Shown piece after piece: positions 17,365-25,584 of a stretch of 64,000 nucleotides of DNA. Under the pieces are notes generated by a model. It was given only the letters and a program-made list of their open reading frames with translations. It was not told where the DNA came from and searched no databases. This stretch comes from Acetobacter fallax (GTDB lineage Bacteria > Pseudomonadota > Alphaproteobacteria > Acetobacterales > Acetobacteraceae). Position numbers and translations under genes: made by a program. The first letter of the stretch is position 1. Each line of letters opens with the position of its first letter. The stretch is from assembly GCF_011516735.1 (NCBI RefSeq), contig NZ_WOSX01000005.1, forward strand, positions 62,001 through 126,000, written 5' to 3'.

Positions 17365-18282
17365 TCAGTCCTGGAGAAAACCTGCTGTGTGAATGTAGGG
17401 CCTGAGGTCACTCAGGAACTCCCGGATGCTGGCGCGCGTGTGCTGGCGGTTGGGGAGAACGGCGTAGAGGTCGATCTGCTCTCCCTGCAAATCGGGGAAA
17501 ATCCTGACGAGCTTTCCGTCTTCAAGATCCTGATAGACATCGCAAAGCAGTTTGTAGGCAATACCCTGACCGGAGAGCACCCAGTCATGAATGATTTCGG
17601 CATTTGTGGTTGAGAGACGCGGCTCCACTGTGACGACATCGGTTTCAGTCTCGTTGCCGATCACCCATTTATTCAGGAGCGCCATCGTCTTGTTACGACG
17701 CAGGCAGAGGCAGTCGTGCTTTGGCAGTTCGCCCGGATGAGCTGGCAGAGAACGGCGGGCGATGTAGTCCGGTGAGGCGCACAGAACGCGCATGGTGGAT
17801 GCGAGGCGGGTGACCATGGCGCCGCCGGCTTCGGGGAGGCCCAGCCTCAGCACGACGTCGAGGTAATCGCTGAAATCGTAGACGCCCTCGGAGGCGAGGG
17901 CCAGACTGATCGACAGTTTCGGGTGTTTCGCGCTGAATGTCCCGATGAACGGGGCGATCTGCCGGCGACCCAGTTCCACGGGCGCTCCGATGCTCAGTGT
18001 GCCCCTCGGGGCGCTGGCTGAGGAGAAGATCTCCTCTTCGAGACGGTCGATATCGGCGACGATGTTGAGGGCGCGTTCGTAGTAAAGGCGGCCTGTTTCG
18101 CTCAGTCCGAAATGTCTCGTGTTCCGGATGACGAGTGTGCTGCCCAGTCTGGCTTCGAGGCGGGACAGGCGCCGTGATACGGCGGCGGGCGAGTTTCCGA
18201 CGTTTCGTGCGCAGGCGGTGAGGCTGCCAGCGTCCACCAGGCTTGTGAAGAAGCGCAGGTCTCCGGTTTCGTCACTGGACAA
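17365..18282 (-). CDS. LysR-family transcriptional regulator
   Basis: The protein has 305 residues. The N-terminal winged helix (DLRFFTSLVDAGSLTACARN, VGNSPAAVSRRLSRLEARLG, STLVIRNTRHFGLSETGRLY) is a typical LysR HTH in residues 1-65. It is followed by a periplasmic-binding-fold effector domain (TLSIGAPVELGRRQIAPFIG onward). The conserved AVSRRLSRLE recognition helix is intact. It is divergently transcribed from the lipocalin-like gene at 18.4 kb, and the space between them contains a 10-bp inverted repeat, so that gene is the likely target. The inducer is unknown. Confidence 0.93.
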   Translation of the reverse strand: MSSDETGDLRFFTSLVDAGSLTACARNVGNSPAAVSRRLSRLEARLGSTLVIRNTRHFGLSETGRLYYERALNIVADIDRLEEEIFSSASAPRGTLSIGAPVELGRRQIAPFIGTFSAKHPKLSISLALASEGVYDFSDYLDVVLRLGLPEAGGAMVTRLASTMRVLCASPDYIARRSLPAHPGELPKHDCLCLRRNKTMALLNKWVIGNETETDVVTVEPRLSTTNAEIIHDWVLSGQGIAYKLLCDVYQDLEDGKLVRIFPDLQGEQIDLYAVLPNRQHTRASIREFLSDLRPYIHTAGFLQD

Positions 18283-18330
18283 GGGGTGTCTCCGCTGAGG
18301 CCGGTCGTGGGATCTTTGCGTCCAGCGTAA

Positions 18331-18401
18331 TATTATTTTTCCCGGAAAGTTACTACCGGTCTTTGCTGCCGGAGGGCATGGTCATGTGATCAAAAATAAT
18401 A
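18331..18401. promoter_or_regulatory. AT-rich inverted repeat between divergent LysR and lipocalin-like genes
   Basis: TATTATTTTT at 18331-18340 and AAAAATAATA at 18392-18401 are exact reverse complements, with centres 61 bp apart. They sit in the 165-bp gap between the LysR start (18282) and the target gene start. The spacing is about six helical turns, which could suit a LysR tetramer bridging two sites, but the half-sites do not show the textbook T-N11-A box. Inference only. Confidence 0.4.
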
Positions 18402-18447
18402 ACAACGCGAAATTCCCTTGCTATAGCTGTTATAAAGTAGGCGGGTG

Positions 18448-18957
18448 ATGCAGCGTCAGCAACGGAACAGGAAGATGACCGCGCAGGATGTCCTTCGGCA
18501 GAACGGGTCTGTTAACGGAAATGAAGACCTGAGACAGCAGCTCATCGGGACGTGGAAGCTTGTGTCTTACAGAGTGGAAGAGAAGGAGAGTGGCTCTTTC
18601 ATCCACGCGATGGGGCCATCACCGAGAGGGCGGGTTGTATTTACCCAGGATGGCTGGGTGGCTTTCAATCTGGAAGGCAGCCACCGGCATCCGGCTGAGT
18701 GCGATGAAGACCGCGCCCGGCTGATGCGAACATTGGTGGCGTATATTGGTCGCTATCGGGTTGAGGGCGATCAGTGGATCACGCAGGTTGAGACGGCCTG
18801 GGCACCTGAGTGGGTGGGCACGGAGCAGCGGCGCACCGTTGCGGTGAGTGGCGTGCATGCAGATGTAACGACACCGTGGCGGGAGATGCCGAACTGGGCG
18901 GAAGGTCGGTTATCACGGAGTCTGATCCGGTTCCGGCGGGCAGACTGCGAGGAGTGA
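18448..18957 (+). CDS. Lipocalin-like domain protein
   Basis: The protein has 169 residues from ATG 18448; a second ATG at 18475 is possible and neither has an ideal ribosome site. From residue ~28 it reads LRQQLIGTWKLVSYRVEEKE, then PRGRVVFTQDGWVAFNLEGS and YIGRYRVEGDQWITQVETAW, which is the G-x-W-x-L-V-S-Y start and beta-barrel pattern of the bacterial lipocalin-like (lipocalin_5) domain. There is no signal peptide. It probably binds or acts on a small hydrophobic molecule, identity unknown. Divergent from the LysR gene. Confidence 0.82.
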   Translation: MQRQQRNRKMTAQDVLRQNGSVNGNEDLRQQLIGTWKLVSYRVEEKESGSFIHAMGPSPRGRVVFTQDGWVAFNLEGSHRHPAECDEDRARLMRTLVAYIGRYRVEGDQWITQVETAWAPEWVGTEQRRTVAVSGVHADVTTPWREMPNWAEGRLSRSLIRFRRADCEE

Positions 18958-19094
18958 TGCTGGTATCGTAAGGGGATGCGACGGATATGCGCGTCCCTGT
19001 TTTCGGGAGCCCTGCTACAGTATCTGCCATCTTGAGGTCATCGGGACAGAGTTGCGCTTGTGGCTGGATGTGTTTGTGGTGTGCAGAACATTTT

Positions 19095-19268
19095 TCAGAA
19101 CATGCCGCGGTCAGGAATGGTATGTGGGTCCGCCTCAATGACGTCTCGTGCGGTGGCGAACTGATTTTTGTCATCTGACGCTGCTGTACTGACGTCGGCG
19201 CAGCCAGACAGAGCTGGCAGCAAAGAGAGTGTTATTACCGTCAGGATCAGTGTTACTCTGTTTTTCAT
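19095..19268 (-). CDS. Small lipoprotein, function unknown
   Basis: The protein has 57 residues from ATG 19266-19268 (minus), with GTGGGAAT upstream; an in-frame GTG four codons earlier lies inside that site. The N-terminus MKNRVTLILTVITLSLLPAL is followed by SGC, a clear lipobox (L-S-G-C), leaving a ~35-residue mature lipoprotein rich in Asp/Ala (DVSTAASDDKNQFATARDVI). No relative recognised. It borders the AT-rich island. Confidence 0.65.
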   Translation of the reverse strand: MKNRVTLILTVITLSLLPALSGCADVSTAASDDKNQFATARDVIEADPHTIPDRGMF

Positions 19269-19800
19269 TGCGATTCCCACTATTTTTATTTATATATTTT
19301 TACTAAATACTTTTATGTGAATTATTTATTCTCTATCTGTATTTGTATTACTTAACTATCTTACGCTCGTTCAGAGCGTAGTCAGCCAGACCCGATGGCT
19401 TTCCCTGCCAATCGGAATTTCGAAACAGGCATGACGCTGCAATCAGGATTATGAAGCGACGCTGACGTGGGAGGAGCAGAATATCTGGTCATAACTATTC
19501 CCTCAGCCTCCCTTGTCATTGATCTCCGACGTGGAACTTAGGAATACCGCCACAGTAAATCAACAAAAAATTTATTCTATTTTATGTATATATTGATAAT
19601 TTCTAATTATGAAGAAATATTAAAATTTCTTGATCGGCTTTGGCACTGTAAACCTCTCCTGCATTCACGTCATGTATTTCTTATAAATGTTCTGTTTATT
19701 TGAGTATTTGTTTGAATTTCTTCAGTGTAGCGCCGTTGAGGACAGGTTATTTTACCCTTCGATACAGACGGCGGAGTAAACGAACGGTTGTTAAAGGCTC
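19269..19800. other. AT-rich island without recognisable gene
   Basis: This ~530-bp stretch is strikingly AT-rich at both ends (19270-19360 and 19550-19735: runs such as TTTATTTATATATTTTTAC), while the middle is nearer the window average. A 7-bp stem hairpin lies at 19362-19380 (TACGCTC-GTTCA-GAGCGTA). I see no coding frame longer than ~40 codons with a ribosome site and no transposase remnant. It may be the promoter/leader region of the small lipoprotein plus foreign or decayed DNA. Confidence 0.55.
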
Positions 19801-19920
19801 AGTTGTCGTTACGTATTGATCTGTTATTTTTTAAATAGTTCGAAGAATCCGGGCTTTACCCAAACCCGGCCCTCCGCCAGCGCTTTCAAAAACAACAGAT
19901 CAATACGTAATGCGGCCCCG
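19797..19920. repeat. Inverted-repeat form of the mosaic element, block 5
   Basis: TTACGTATTGATCTGTT at 19809-19825 (extending to 19831) is repeated in inverse orientation at 19888-19910, 23 bp with one mismatch, enclosing ~56 bp that include CGGGCTTTACCCAAACCCGG. Elsewhere this TTACG..TTGATCTGT module appears at one end only; here both ends are kept, so this may be close to a complete unit. Confidence 0.75.
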
Positions 19921-19941
19921 GCGAAATTCCCCGGAAGGTCC

Positions 19942-21408
19942 TCAGAGCCCGGGATCGCCCGGCAGTGTTTCCCAGCCCGGGCCGATGATGGCGGCGCGGC
20001 GGCGGCCGGCGCCGTCGAGGCGGAGAACGATGATGTTCTGTTCTTCGAGCCATCCGAGCATGCGGCGGGCGCGACCGGTGGAATGGGTTCCGTAGATGCG
20101 GGCTATGTCCCGGTCGGGCGGGCAGGTTTTGCCGTCGAGGGCGGCGCGGGCAAGGGTGAGGAAGACGGGCTGCATGTCTTCGGGGAGGGTTGAGGCGATA
20201 GCCTCGGCTTCCTGCCACTCGGGGGTTTCGGCGGCTTCGGGGGTTGTGCCGCTGCGGGCCGTGGCGAGAGCGCGGCGAAAGCTACGCATGTCGAGGGCTT
20301 CGCGGCCGAGGCCGGCGATGCGGCAGCGCACGAGGAAGTCCTGGTAGAGGGAGGCCGGAGGGCGGAAGCCGCCGTCGTCTTCGTCGAGGACCTCACGCAG
20401 GAGGGCGGCAAGCTGCTGTCGGCGCTCGGCGGGGTCGATCGGGTCTTCGGGCCGGGATTCTGCGTCTGAGAGGGTTTCGCCGTGGGAGGCGAGCTGGGTG
20501 AGGAGATCGGGCGGCGGCGGGGCTGTGCGGCGCGGGCGGGCGATAAGTTCGGGCTCGGGGAGCGGGGCGAGGATGAGATCGGCGACCTGCTCGGTGGGCG
20601 GGGAGAACGGGGCGAGGACGGGGCCGGCAGAACGGCTTTCGGTGTGGACGTCACCGACGCGGATGGTCATGGGGCGACGGCTGATGGCGGGACCGAGGGC
20701 GACGAAGTTACCACGCTGGAGGTCACGGAAGGCTTCGGCCTGGCGGCGTTCCATGCCGAGGAGGTCGGCAGCGCGGGCCATGTCGATGTCGAGAAAAGTT
20801 CGTCCCATGAGGAAGTTTGAGGCTTCGGCGGCGACGTTTTTGGCGAGTTTGGCGAGGCGCTGTGTGGCGATGACGCCGGCGAGGCCGCGTTTACGGCCAC
20901 GGCACATGAGGTTGGTCATGGCGCCCAGTGAAGCACGGCGGGCCTCGTCGGAGACTTCGCCTGCTGAGGCGGGGGCGAAGAGCTGGGCTTCGTCGACGAT
21001 GACGAGGACGGGATACCAGTGCGCGCGGGGAACGTCGAACATACCGCCGAGAAAAGCGGCGGCACGGCGCATCTGGAGATCGGCGTCCAGTCCCTCCAGG
21101 TTGAGGACGACGGAGGCGCGATGGACGCGCATGCGCTCGCCTGCAGCCTGAAGCGCGGCTTCGGTGTGTTCGGCGGCGTCGATGACGAGGTGGCTGTAGG
21201 CCTCGGCGAGGCTGACGAAATCGCCCTCCGGGTCGATGATGGCCTGCTGGACGAGGTTGCCGGTCTGTTCGAGCAGGCGACGGAGAAGATGCGACTTTCC
21301 GGAGCCGGAATTACCCTGGACGAGCAGTCTTGTGGCGAGGAGTTCGGCGAGATTCATTATTGCCGGTCCGCCGCCGACGATCTGTCCCATTTCGATGCTG
21401 CTGCTCAT
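19942..21408 (-). CDS. HerA-like DUF87 ATPase
   Basis: The protein has 488 residues from ATG 21408; an upstream ATG at 21498 lies at the edge of a repeat block and neither has a clear ribosome site. Walker A is GNSGSGKS (32-39), DPEGDFVSLAEA follows (~59-70), Walker B is VLVIVDEA (134-141), and there is a MTNLMCRGRKRGLAGVIATQ sensor-type segment. These mark the HerA/FtsK-type DUF87 ATPases that translocate DNA or move other polymers. The C-terminal ~170 residues are Pro/Glu-rich and end in a helical domain. The usual HerA partner nuclease NurA is not next to it. Function unproven. Confidence 0.85.
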   Translation of the reverse strand: MSSSIEMGQIVGGGPAIMNLAELLATRLLVQGNSGSGKSHLLRRLLEQTGNLVQQAIIDPEGDFVSLAEAYSHLVIDAAEHTEAALQAAGERMRVHRASVVLNLEGLDADLQMRRAAAFLGGMFDVPRAHWYPVLVIVDEAQLFAPASAGEVSDEARRASLGAMTNLMCRGRKRGLAGVIATQRLAKLAKNVAAEASNFLMGRTFLDIDMARAADLLGMERRQAEAFRDLQRGNFVALGPAISRRPMTIRVGDVHTESRSAGPVLAPFSPPTEQVADLILAPLPEPELIARPRRTAPPPPDLLTQLASHGETLSDAESRPEDPIDPAERRQQLAALLREVLDEDDGGFRPPASLYQDFLVRCRIAGLGREALDMRSFRRALATARSGTTPEAAETPEWQEAEAIASTLPEDMQPVFLTLARAALDGKTCPPDRDIARIYGTHSTGRARRMLGWLEEQNIIVLRLDGAGRRRAAIIGPGWETLPGDPGL

Positions 21409-21499
21409 GGTGCCGGGGATAGCTTGCCGACTCCCTGTGAGGCAACCGGGAACAGGCGGGAATGCTGCCTCAGGGGCTTTATCGGAGGTTGGGTGCATC

Positions 21500-21600
21500 G
21501 AAGAACCCGGGCTCTGCCCTGGAACCCGCCAAAGGTCGCAGACCCTTGGAAACCATTTTATTATTAATCAATCGGGGTGCAGCGGCATGCGGTCCCGGGC
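21500..21600. repeat. Mosaic palindromic intergenic repeat, block 6
   Basis: Short block with CGGGCTCTGCCCTGGAACCC, CCAAAGGTCGCAGACCCTTGG (imperfect palindrome), CATTTTATTATTAATCAATC and GGGGTGCAGCGGCATGCGGT. It lies between the HerA-like gene start and the flavoprotein stop. Confidence 0.8.
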
Positions 21601-21611
21601 GAGGTCGGCGA

Positions 21612-22847
21612 CTACCGGTTCAGCCAGTTCAGAGCGCCTAGAGCGGCGGCGCGTCCGGTGGCCATGCAGGCCTGGAGGAGATAGCCGCCGGTGGGGGCTT
21701 CCCAGTCGAGCATTTCGCCGCAGACGAAGATGCCGGGGATAGCGTGAAGCATGAAGTGGCTGTCCACGGCGGACTGGGGGACGCCACCGGCGGTGGAGAT
21801 GGCGCGGTCGAGGGAGTCCGGGGCTGTGAGGCGGATCGGGAGGGCCTTGATACGGCGGGCGAGATCGGCGGGAGTTGTTGAGAGGTCACCGGCTTCGCGC
21901 AGGAGTGCTGTGGCGACGGGGGGAAGCTGAGCCGCTTTCCGGAGGCGGTTGGAAAGGCTTTCGCGGGCGCGGGTTTTGCTGAAGCGATCTGTGAGAATGG
22001 CGAGGTCGAGATCGGGGCGGAGATCGAGGAAGACAGTGGTGGGACCGTTCTGTTCGATGGCGTCGCGGAGGGGAGCGGACAGAGCGTAGAGAGCGCCGCC
22101 CTCGATACCGGTGCGGGTGATGATGGCTTCACCGCGGATGGTGACTGTGTTGAAGGTCAGGGCGATGCGTTTGAGAGGGGTTCCGGCGAAGCGGTCTCGG
22201 AGAATGTCGGACCAGACGACATGGAAGCCACAATTGGCGGGGCGGAAGGGTGCGAGGGGGATGCCTTGCCGGAGGAGGAGTGTGGCCCATGAGCCGTCTG
22301 AGCCGAGACGGGACCAGCTTGCGCCACCGAGGGCGAGGATGGTGGCGTCGGGTGGAGCGATGTCTGCGGGGGATCCGTCTTTTTGTGTGAAGGTGAGATG
22401 GTTGTCGGTGTTCCAGCCTGTCCAGGTGGTGTTGGGACGGAAGATGACACCGAGGGTGTTGAGGCGGGCGAGCCAGGCGCGGAGGAGAGGCGAGGCTTTC
22501 ATGGCTTTGGGAAAGATGCGGCCGGAGCTCCCGGTGAAGCAAGGCAGGCCGAGGTCTTCGGCCCAGGCGACCATCATCTTCGGCGTGAAGTCCGCGAGGG
22601 CCGGGGCGAGCCAGGGGGCGGCGGTGCCATAGCGGGTGAGGAAGTGCGGTTCGGGTTCGGCGTTTGTCAGGTTGAGGCCGCTTTTTCCGGCCATCAGCAG
22701 TTTGCGACCGGCGGTGGGCATGCGGTCGGTGACGGTGACGACGCAGCCGGCTGTGGCGAGGATTTCGGCGGCAGCAAGGCCGGCGGGGCCTGCGCCGACG
22801 ATGACGATGTGGCGTGCCGGCTCAGGAATTGCTGGTGTTGCGCTCAT
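21612..22847 (-). CDS. BaiN/HI0933-like FAD-dependent flavoprotein (TIGR03862 type)
   Basis: The protein has 411 residues from ATG 22847, with AGGAAC just upstream. The N-terminus HIVIVGAGPAGLAAAEILAT is a Rossmann FAD-binding motif; TAGRKLLMAGKSGLNLTNAE matches the RK-x-x-x-[SA]GxGRCNxTN motif of the HI0933/BaiN family; the C-terminus GIFVCGEMLDWEAPTGGYLL is the family's G-E-x-x-D-x-x-xxTGGYNLQ second FAD segment. The truncated form with SGLNLTN instead of GRCNxTN is typical of the TIGR03862 subgroup. It is presumably an oxidoreductase; the substrate is unknown. Confidence 0.88.
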   Translation of the reverse strand: MSATPAIPEPARHIVIVGAGPAGLAAAEILATAGCVVTVTDRMPTAGRKLLMAGKSGLNLTNAEPEPHFLTRYGTAAPWLAPALADFTPKMMVAWAEDLGLPCFTGSSGRIFPKAMKASPLLRAWLARLNTLGVIFRPNTTWTGWNTDNHLTFTQKDGSPADIAPPDATILALGGASWSRLGSDGSWATLLLRQGIPLAPFRPANCGFHVVWSDILRDRFAGTPLKRIALTFNTVTIRGEAIITRTGIEGGALYALSAPLRDAIEQNGPTTVFLDLRPDLDLAILTDRFSKTRARESLSNRLRKAAQLPPVATALLREAGDLSTTPADLARRIKALPIRLTAPDSLDRAISTAGGVPQSAVDSHFMLHAIPGIFVCGEMLDWEAPTGGYLLQACMATGRAAALGALNWLNR

Positions 22848-23003
22848 GATGTTCCTGCCTGTGCCCCGGTCTGTTTTTCGGTGTGTTGAGGCTCTCATAG
22901 CCTCAAAGAAGGGTGCCGTGACAGGTTATGGTGGTTTTATGTGAGGGGAAGAGGTCGGGCTCTGTTTTCCGGATGGGCACGTGATGCTGGCCTGCGGGCG
23001 ATG

Positions 23004-24089
23004 TTACAGGACGGGTGGCGGGGCTGAAGCCGGAGGGCGTTTAAGTTTCCACACGTAGGCGATCACGGCGGCGACGGCCTGGAAATATTCGTAGGGAATT
23101 TCTGTGTCTTCGGGGAGTGTATAGAGCGAGCGGGCGAGCGGGGGATTCGAGACGATCGGGACTTTTGATTCGTTTGCAAATTCTCTGATTCTGGCGGCAA
23201 GTTCGTCCATGCCTTTTGCCACGACCCGGGGCGCGTTGCCGGCTCCCTGATCGTATTCGAGCGCGACGGCATAATGCGTCGGGTTGGTGATGACGACTGT
23301 TGCGTTTTTCACGGCTTCACGGATGCGTTTGCGCGTCCGCCGCATCCGCAACTGCTTCTGACGGCCTTTGACGTGCGGGTCGCCTTCTGTCTGTCTGGTC
23401 TCTTCCTTAGTGTCATGCCGGCTCATTTTAAGACCCTGCAGGCGGTGATAACGTGTCCATACTTCGTCGAGGACGACGATGATCATCTGCACGACGAGCA
23501 CGGCGACGAGAGTCCGCATTGTCAGGTCGTATAATGTGGTTGCGAAAACCTGGGGCGACCAGTCCATGGTGTTCGGTGCCAGCCTGAGCGTATCAGTCAC
23601 CACGCCGTAGAGAAGAAACGAAAAAGCCCCGAGTTTGGCAATAGATTTTATTGTATCGATCAGGCTCGTCACGCTGAAGATGCGCTTGATGCCTTTCATC
23701 GGGTTGAGGCGTGTGAGATCCGGGATCAGTGCTTCGGTGCGGATCAGAAAGCCGGACTGAAGCGTGGATGTGGTTACGGCAGCGACGGCGGCGGCTCCTG
23801 CGACTGGCAGGCCGAGCAGCATGGCTGTTTTCATCGCGAACAACATGACCTGCGCGGCTGTGGACGGATCGAAATCGATATCGCCTGAATGTTCCAGAAG
23901 GCCTTTCATTTCCAGCACAAACCGGCGAGCTCCGGTGGGCAGCACCATGACCAGAGCGATGCTTGCCAGACCCAGGCTTGAAAACAGATGCAGTTCGCGC
24001 GACTGGGCGATGTTGCCTTCTTCGCGCGCCCGTTCGAGCCGTCGGCCGGTCGGGGCTTCTGTCGTGTCACCCGTATCGGAGTCAGCCAC
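23004..24089 (-). CDS. flhB: Flagellar export switch protein FlhB
   Basis: The protein has 361 residues. It starts DTGDTTEAPTGRRLERAREE, the standard E-x-PTxRRLxxARExG opening, followed by four transmembrane helices (~38-55, 85-108, 148-170, 190-210) and a cytoplasmic domain with the autocleavage motif NPTH at 269-272. FlhB sits in the export gate and, after cleavage between N269 and P270, switches from hook to filament substrates. It is the last gene of the fliE-side gene group and ~50 bp from fliR on the same strand. All key features are present. Confidence 0.97.
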   Translation of the reverse strand: MADSDTGDTTEAPTGRRLERAREEGNIAQSRELHLFSSLGLASIALVMVLPTGARRFVLEMKGLLEHSGDIDFDPSTAAQVMLFAMKTAMLLGLPVAGAAAVAAVTTSTLQSGFLIRTEALIPDLTRLNPMKGIKRIFSVTSLIDTIKSIAKLGAFSFLLYGVVTDTLRLAPNTMDWSPQVFATTLYDLTMRTLVAVLVVQMIIVVLDEVWTRYHRLQGLKMSRHDTKEETRQTEGDPHVKGRQKQLRMRRTRKRIREAVKNATVVITNPTHYAVALEYDQGAGNAPRVVAKGMDELAARIREFANESKVPIVSNPPLARSLYTLPEDTEIPYEYFQAVAAVIAYVWKLKRPPASAPPPVL

Positions 24090-24140
24090 GGCTTATCTCC
24101 GGACTACTTTTCTGGCATGACGCGTTTTGCAGATTCTGGC

Positions 24141-24941
24141 TCATAGTCCGCCGATTCCGGGCAGACTGGCCAGTGCTGCATCAAGATGCTGCGTCCATGT
24201 TGCGACCATGCCACGAATGAGAAGCGCCAGCAGAAAGATGCCACCCAGAAGCTGCGCGGGCATGGCGAGAGAATACACCTGGAGGCCCGGAGAGAAGCGG
24301 CTTAGCAGCCCCAGCATGGCAGGCCACACGGTTCCGAGCAGCACGAAAGGCATCGCGAGCTGGAATGCCAGCAGAAAGGAACGCTGCGTCATCTCCGTAA
24401 CACTGTGTGCCGCATCACCCATGAGAGGAAAATGTCCGGGTGGGAAGACCTGATAGCTTCCGGCGAGAGCATAAAGCGGGAAAACGTAAAGGCCGGTCGA
24501 AAACATCACGACAGGCACTGAAAGCGAGGCAAGGTGACTGACGGCGGTGCTCTGGGCACCAAGGTCCGGGTCTGGTTGCAGGACGTTTGAAAGTCCGGTG
24601 AATGTTGAAAGAATCTGCACGGAGACAGGAAAAGACAGAGCCATCAGCTGGGCAAGCCAGCCGATGAGACCTCCGCTCAGCGTTTCGGAGCAGATCAGCA
24701 CGATGGCGCGCCCGGGATCAAGAATATCTCCGGTTTCCGCTGCCAGAAAATGATTTTTCAGAACAGGGAACATCAGAAAGGCGATACTGATTGCCAGGCC
24801 GGCTTTTATCGTCGATGGAACGGTCTGCGTGCTGAGGCCGGGCAGCGTGACAACCATCGCGACGACACGACACAGGATGGCTACGAAAACGACCATCTGC
24901 GTCGGCAGAGCCGCAATGAAGACTGTCAGGTCGCCACTCAA
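24141..24941 (-). CDS. fliR: Flagellar export gate protein FliR
   Basis: The protein has 266 residues, hydrophobic almost throughout, with about six membrane segments. It begins TVFIAALPTQMVVFVAILCR and contains LPGLSTQTVPSTIKAGLAIS (the FliR PxxG...P..VK.GLA pattern), GLIGWLAQLMALSFPVSVQI and GLSNVLQPDPDLGAQSTAVS. FliR assembles with FliP and FliQ into the gate of the flagellar type III apparatus. Its start overlaps the fliQ stop by 4 bp (ATGA at 24938-24941). Confidence 0.95.
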   Translation of the reverse strand: MSGDLTVFIAALPTQMVVFVAILCRVVAMVVTLPGLSTQTVPSTIKAGLAISIAFLMFPVLKNHFLAAETGDILDPGRAIVLICSETLSGGLIGWLAQLMALSFPVSVQILSTFTGLSNVLQPDPDLGAQSTAVSHLASLSVPVVMFSTGLYVFPLYALAGSYQVFPPGHFPLMGDAAHSVTEMTQRSFLLAFQLAMPFVLLGTVWPAMLGLLSRFSPGLQVYSLAMPAQLLGGIFLLALLIRGMVATWTQHLDAALASLPGIGGL

Positions 24942-25210
24942 GAGGCGCCCGCGACGATGACCTGATCAAAAATATGCCGTGTATAAGAAAGAAGTGTTGA
25001 ATACATAAACGAACCGGCGAACAGAAGAGCCGACATTGAGGCCACGAATTTTGGCACGAATGACAACGTCGATTCATTAATCTGGGTGACGGCCTGCAGG
25101 ATGGAGATCAGCAGGCCCGCAGCCAGGGACGCGATCAGTGAAGGAGCGCCGATTTTTACCGCAACGATGAGCGTCTCTCGTAACAGGGACGCGATATCAA
25201 CAGAATTCAT
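24938..25210 (-). CDS. fliQ: Flagellar export gate protein FliQ
   Basis: The protein has 90 residues, the standard FliQ size, with two membrane helices. MNSVDIASLLRETLIVAVKI and APSLIASLAAGLLISILQAV are followed by the family motif TQINESTLSFVPKF, which faces the cytoplasm. A 4-bp overlap with fliR indicates coupling. It lies 38 bp downstream of fliE. Confidence 0.96.
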   Translation of the reverse strand: MNSVDIASLLRETLIVAVKIGAPSLIASLAAGLLISILQAVTQINESTLSFVPKFVASMSALLFAGSFMYSTLLSYTRHIFDQVIVAGAS

Positions 25211-25248
25211 AAAATAAAATGTCCTGAAATAAATAAGCTTTCCGGATA

Positions 25249-25584
25249 TCAGATCGTCATGCGCATGACATCCTGATAGGACTGAATCACCCGGTCACGG
25301 ACGGTCGAGGCTGTCTGAAGGACAATCTGGGCCTGTGAGATCGAGGTGACGATATCGGTCAGGTTTCCCTGCCCGTTCAGGCCTGCGGCTGCCTTTGCTT
25401 CCGTATCTTTTCCGTTCTGAACCGCGCCCTGGATGGCACTTTGCAGAGCATCCCCGAAGCTTGTGCCGGAATCGGTGCCGGCACTGTCATCAATGGAGGA
25501 CGCCTGGTCGGCGAGAGAAGCGCCGGATTGCGTTCGCGCGTATGCGGCGGCGGCTGTTTTATTCGCGACGGAGGAGATCATCAT
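25249..25584 (-). CDS. fliE: Flagellar hook-basal body protein FliE
   Basis: The protein has 111 residues. The C-terminal half is FliE: SFGDALQSAIQGAVQNGKDT, then LTDIVTSISQAQIVLQTAST and VRDRVIQSYQDVMRMTI at the end, which matches the conserved K..AY.EIMRM.I finish. FliE links the MS ring to the rod. The N-terminus is Ala/Ser-rich and low complexity. The start overlaps the flgC stop by 4 bp (25581-25584). Confidence 0.93.
   Translation of the reverse strand: MMISSVANKTAAAAYARTQSGASLADQASSIDDSAGTDSGTSFGDALQSAIQGAVQNGKDTEAKAAAGLNGQGNLTDIVTSISQAQIVLQTASTVRDRVIQSYQDVMRMTI

Noticed and set aside
19643-19660. TGGCAC motif as a possible sigma-54 -24 element
   Set aside because: The matching -12 TTGC is absent at the required spacing.
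19269-19800. Insertion-sequence remnant in the AT-rich island
   Set aside because: No transposase-like reading frame, no terminal inverted repeats with target duplication; only a 7-bp hairpin at 19362-19380.
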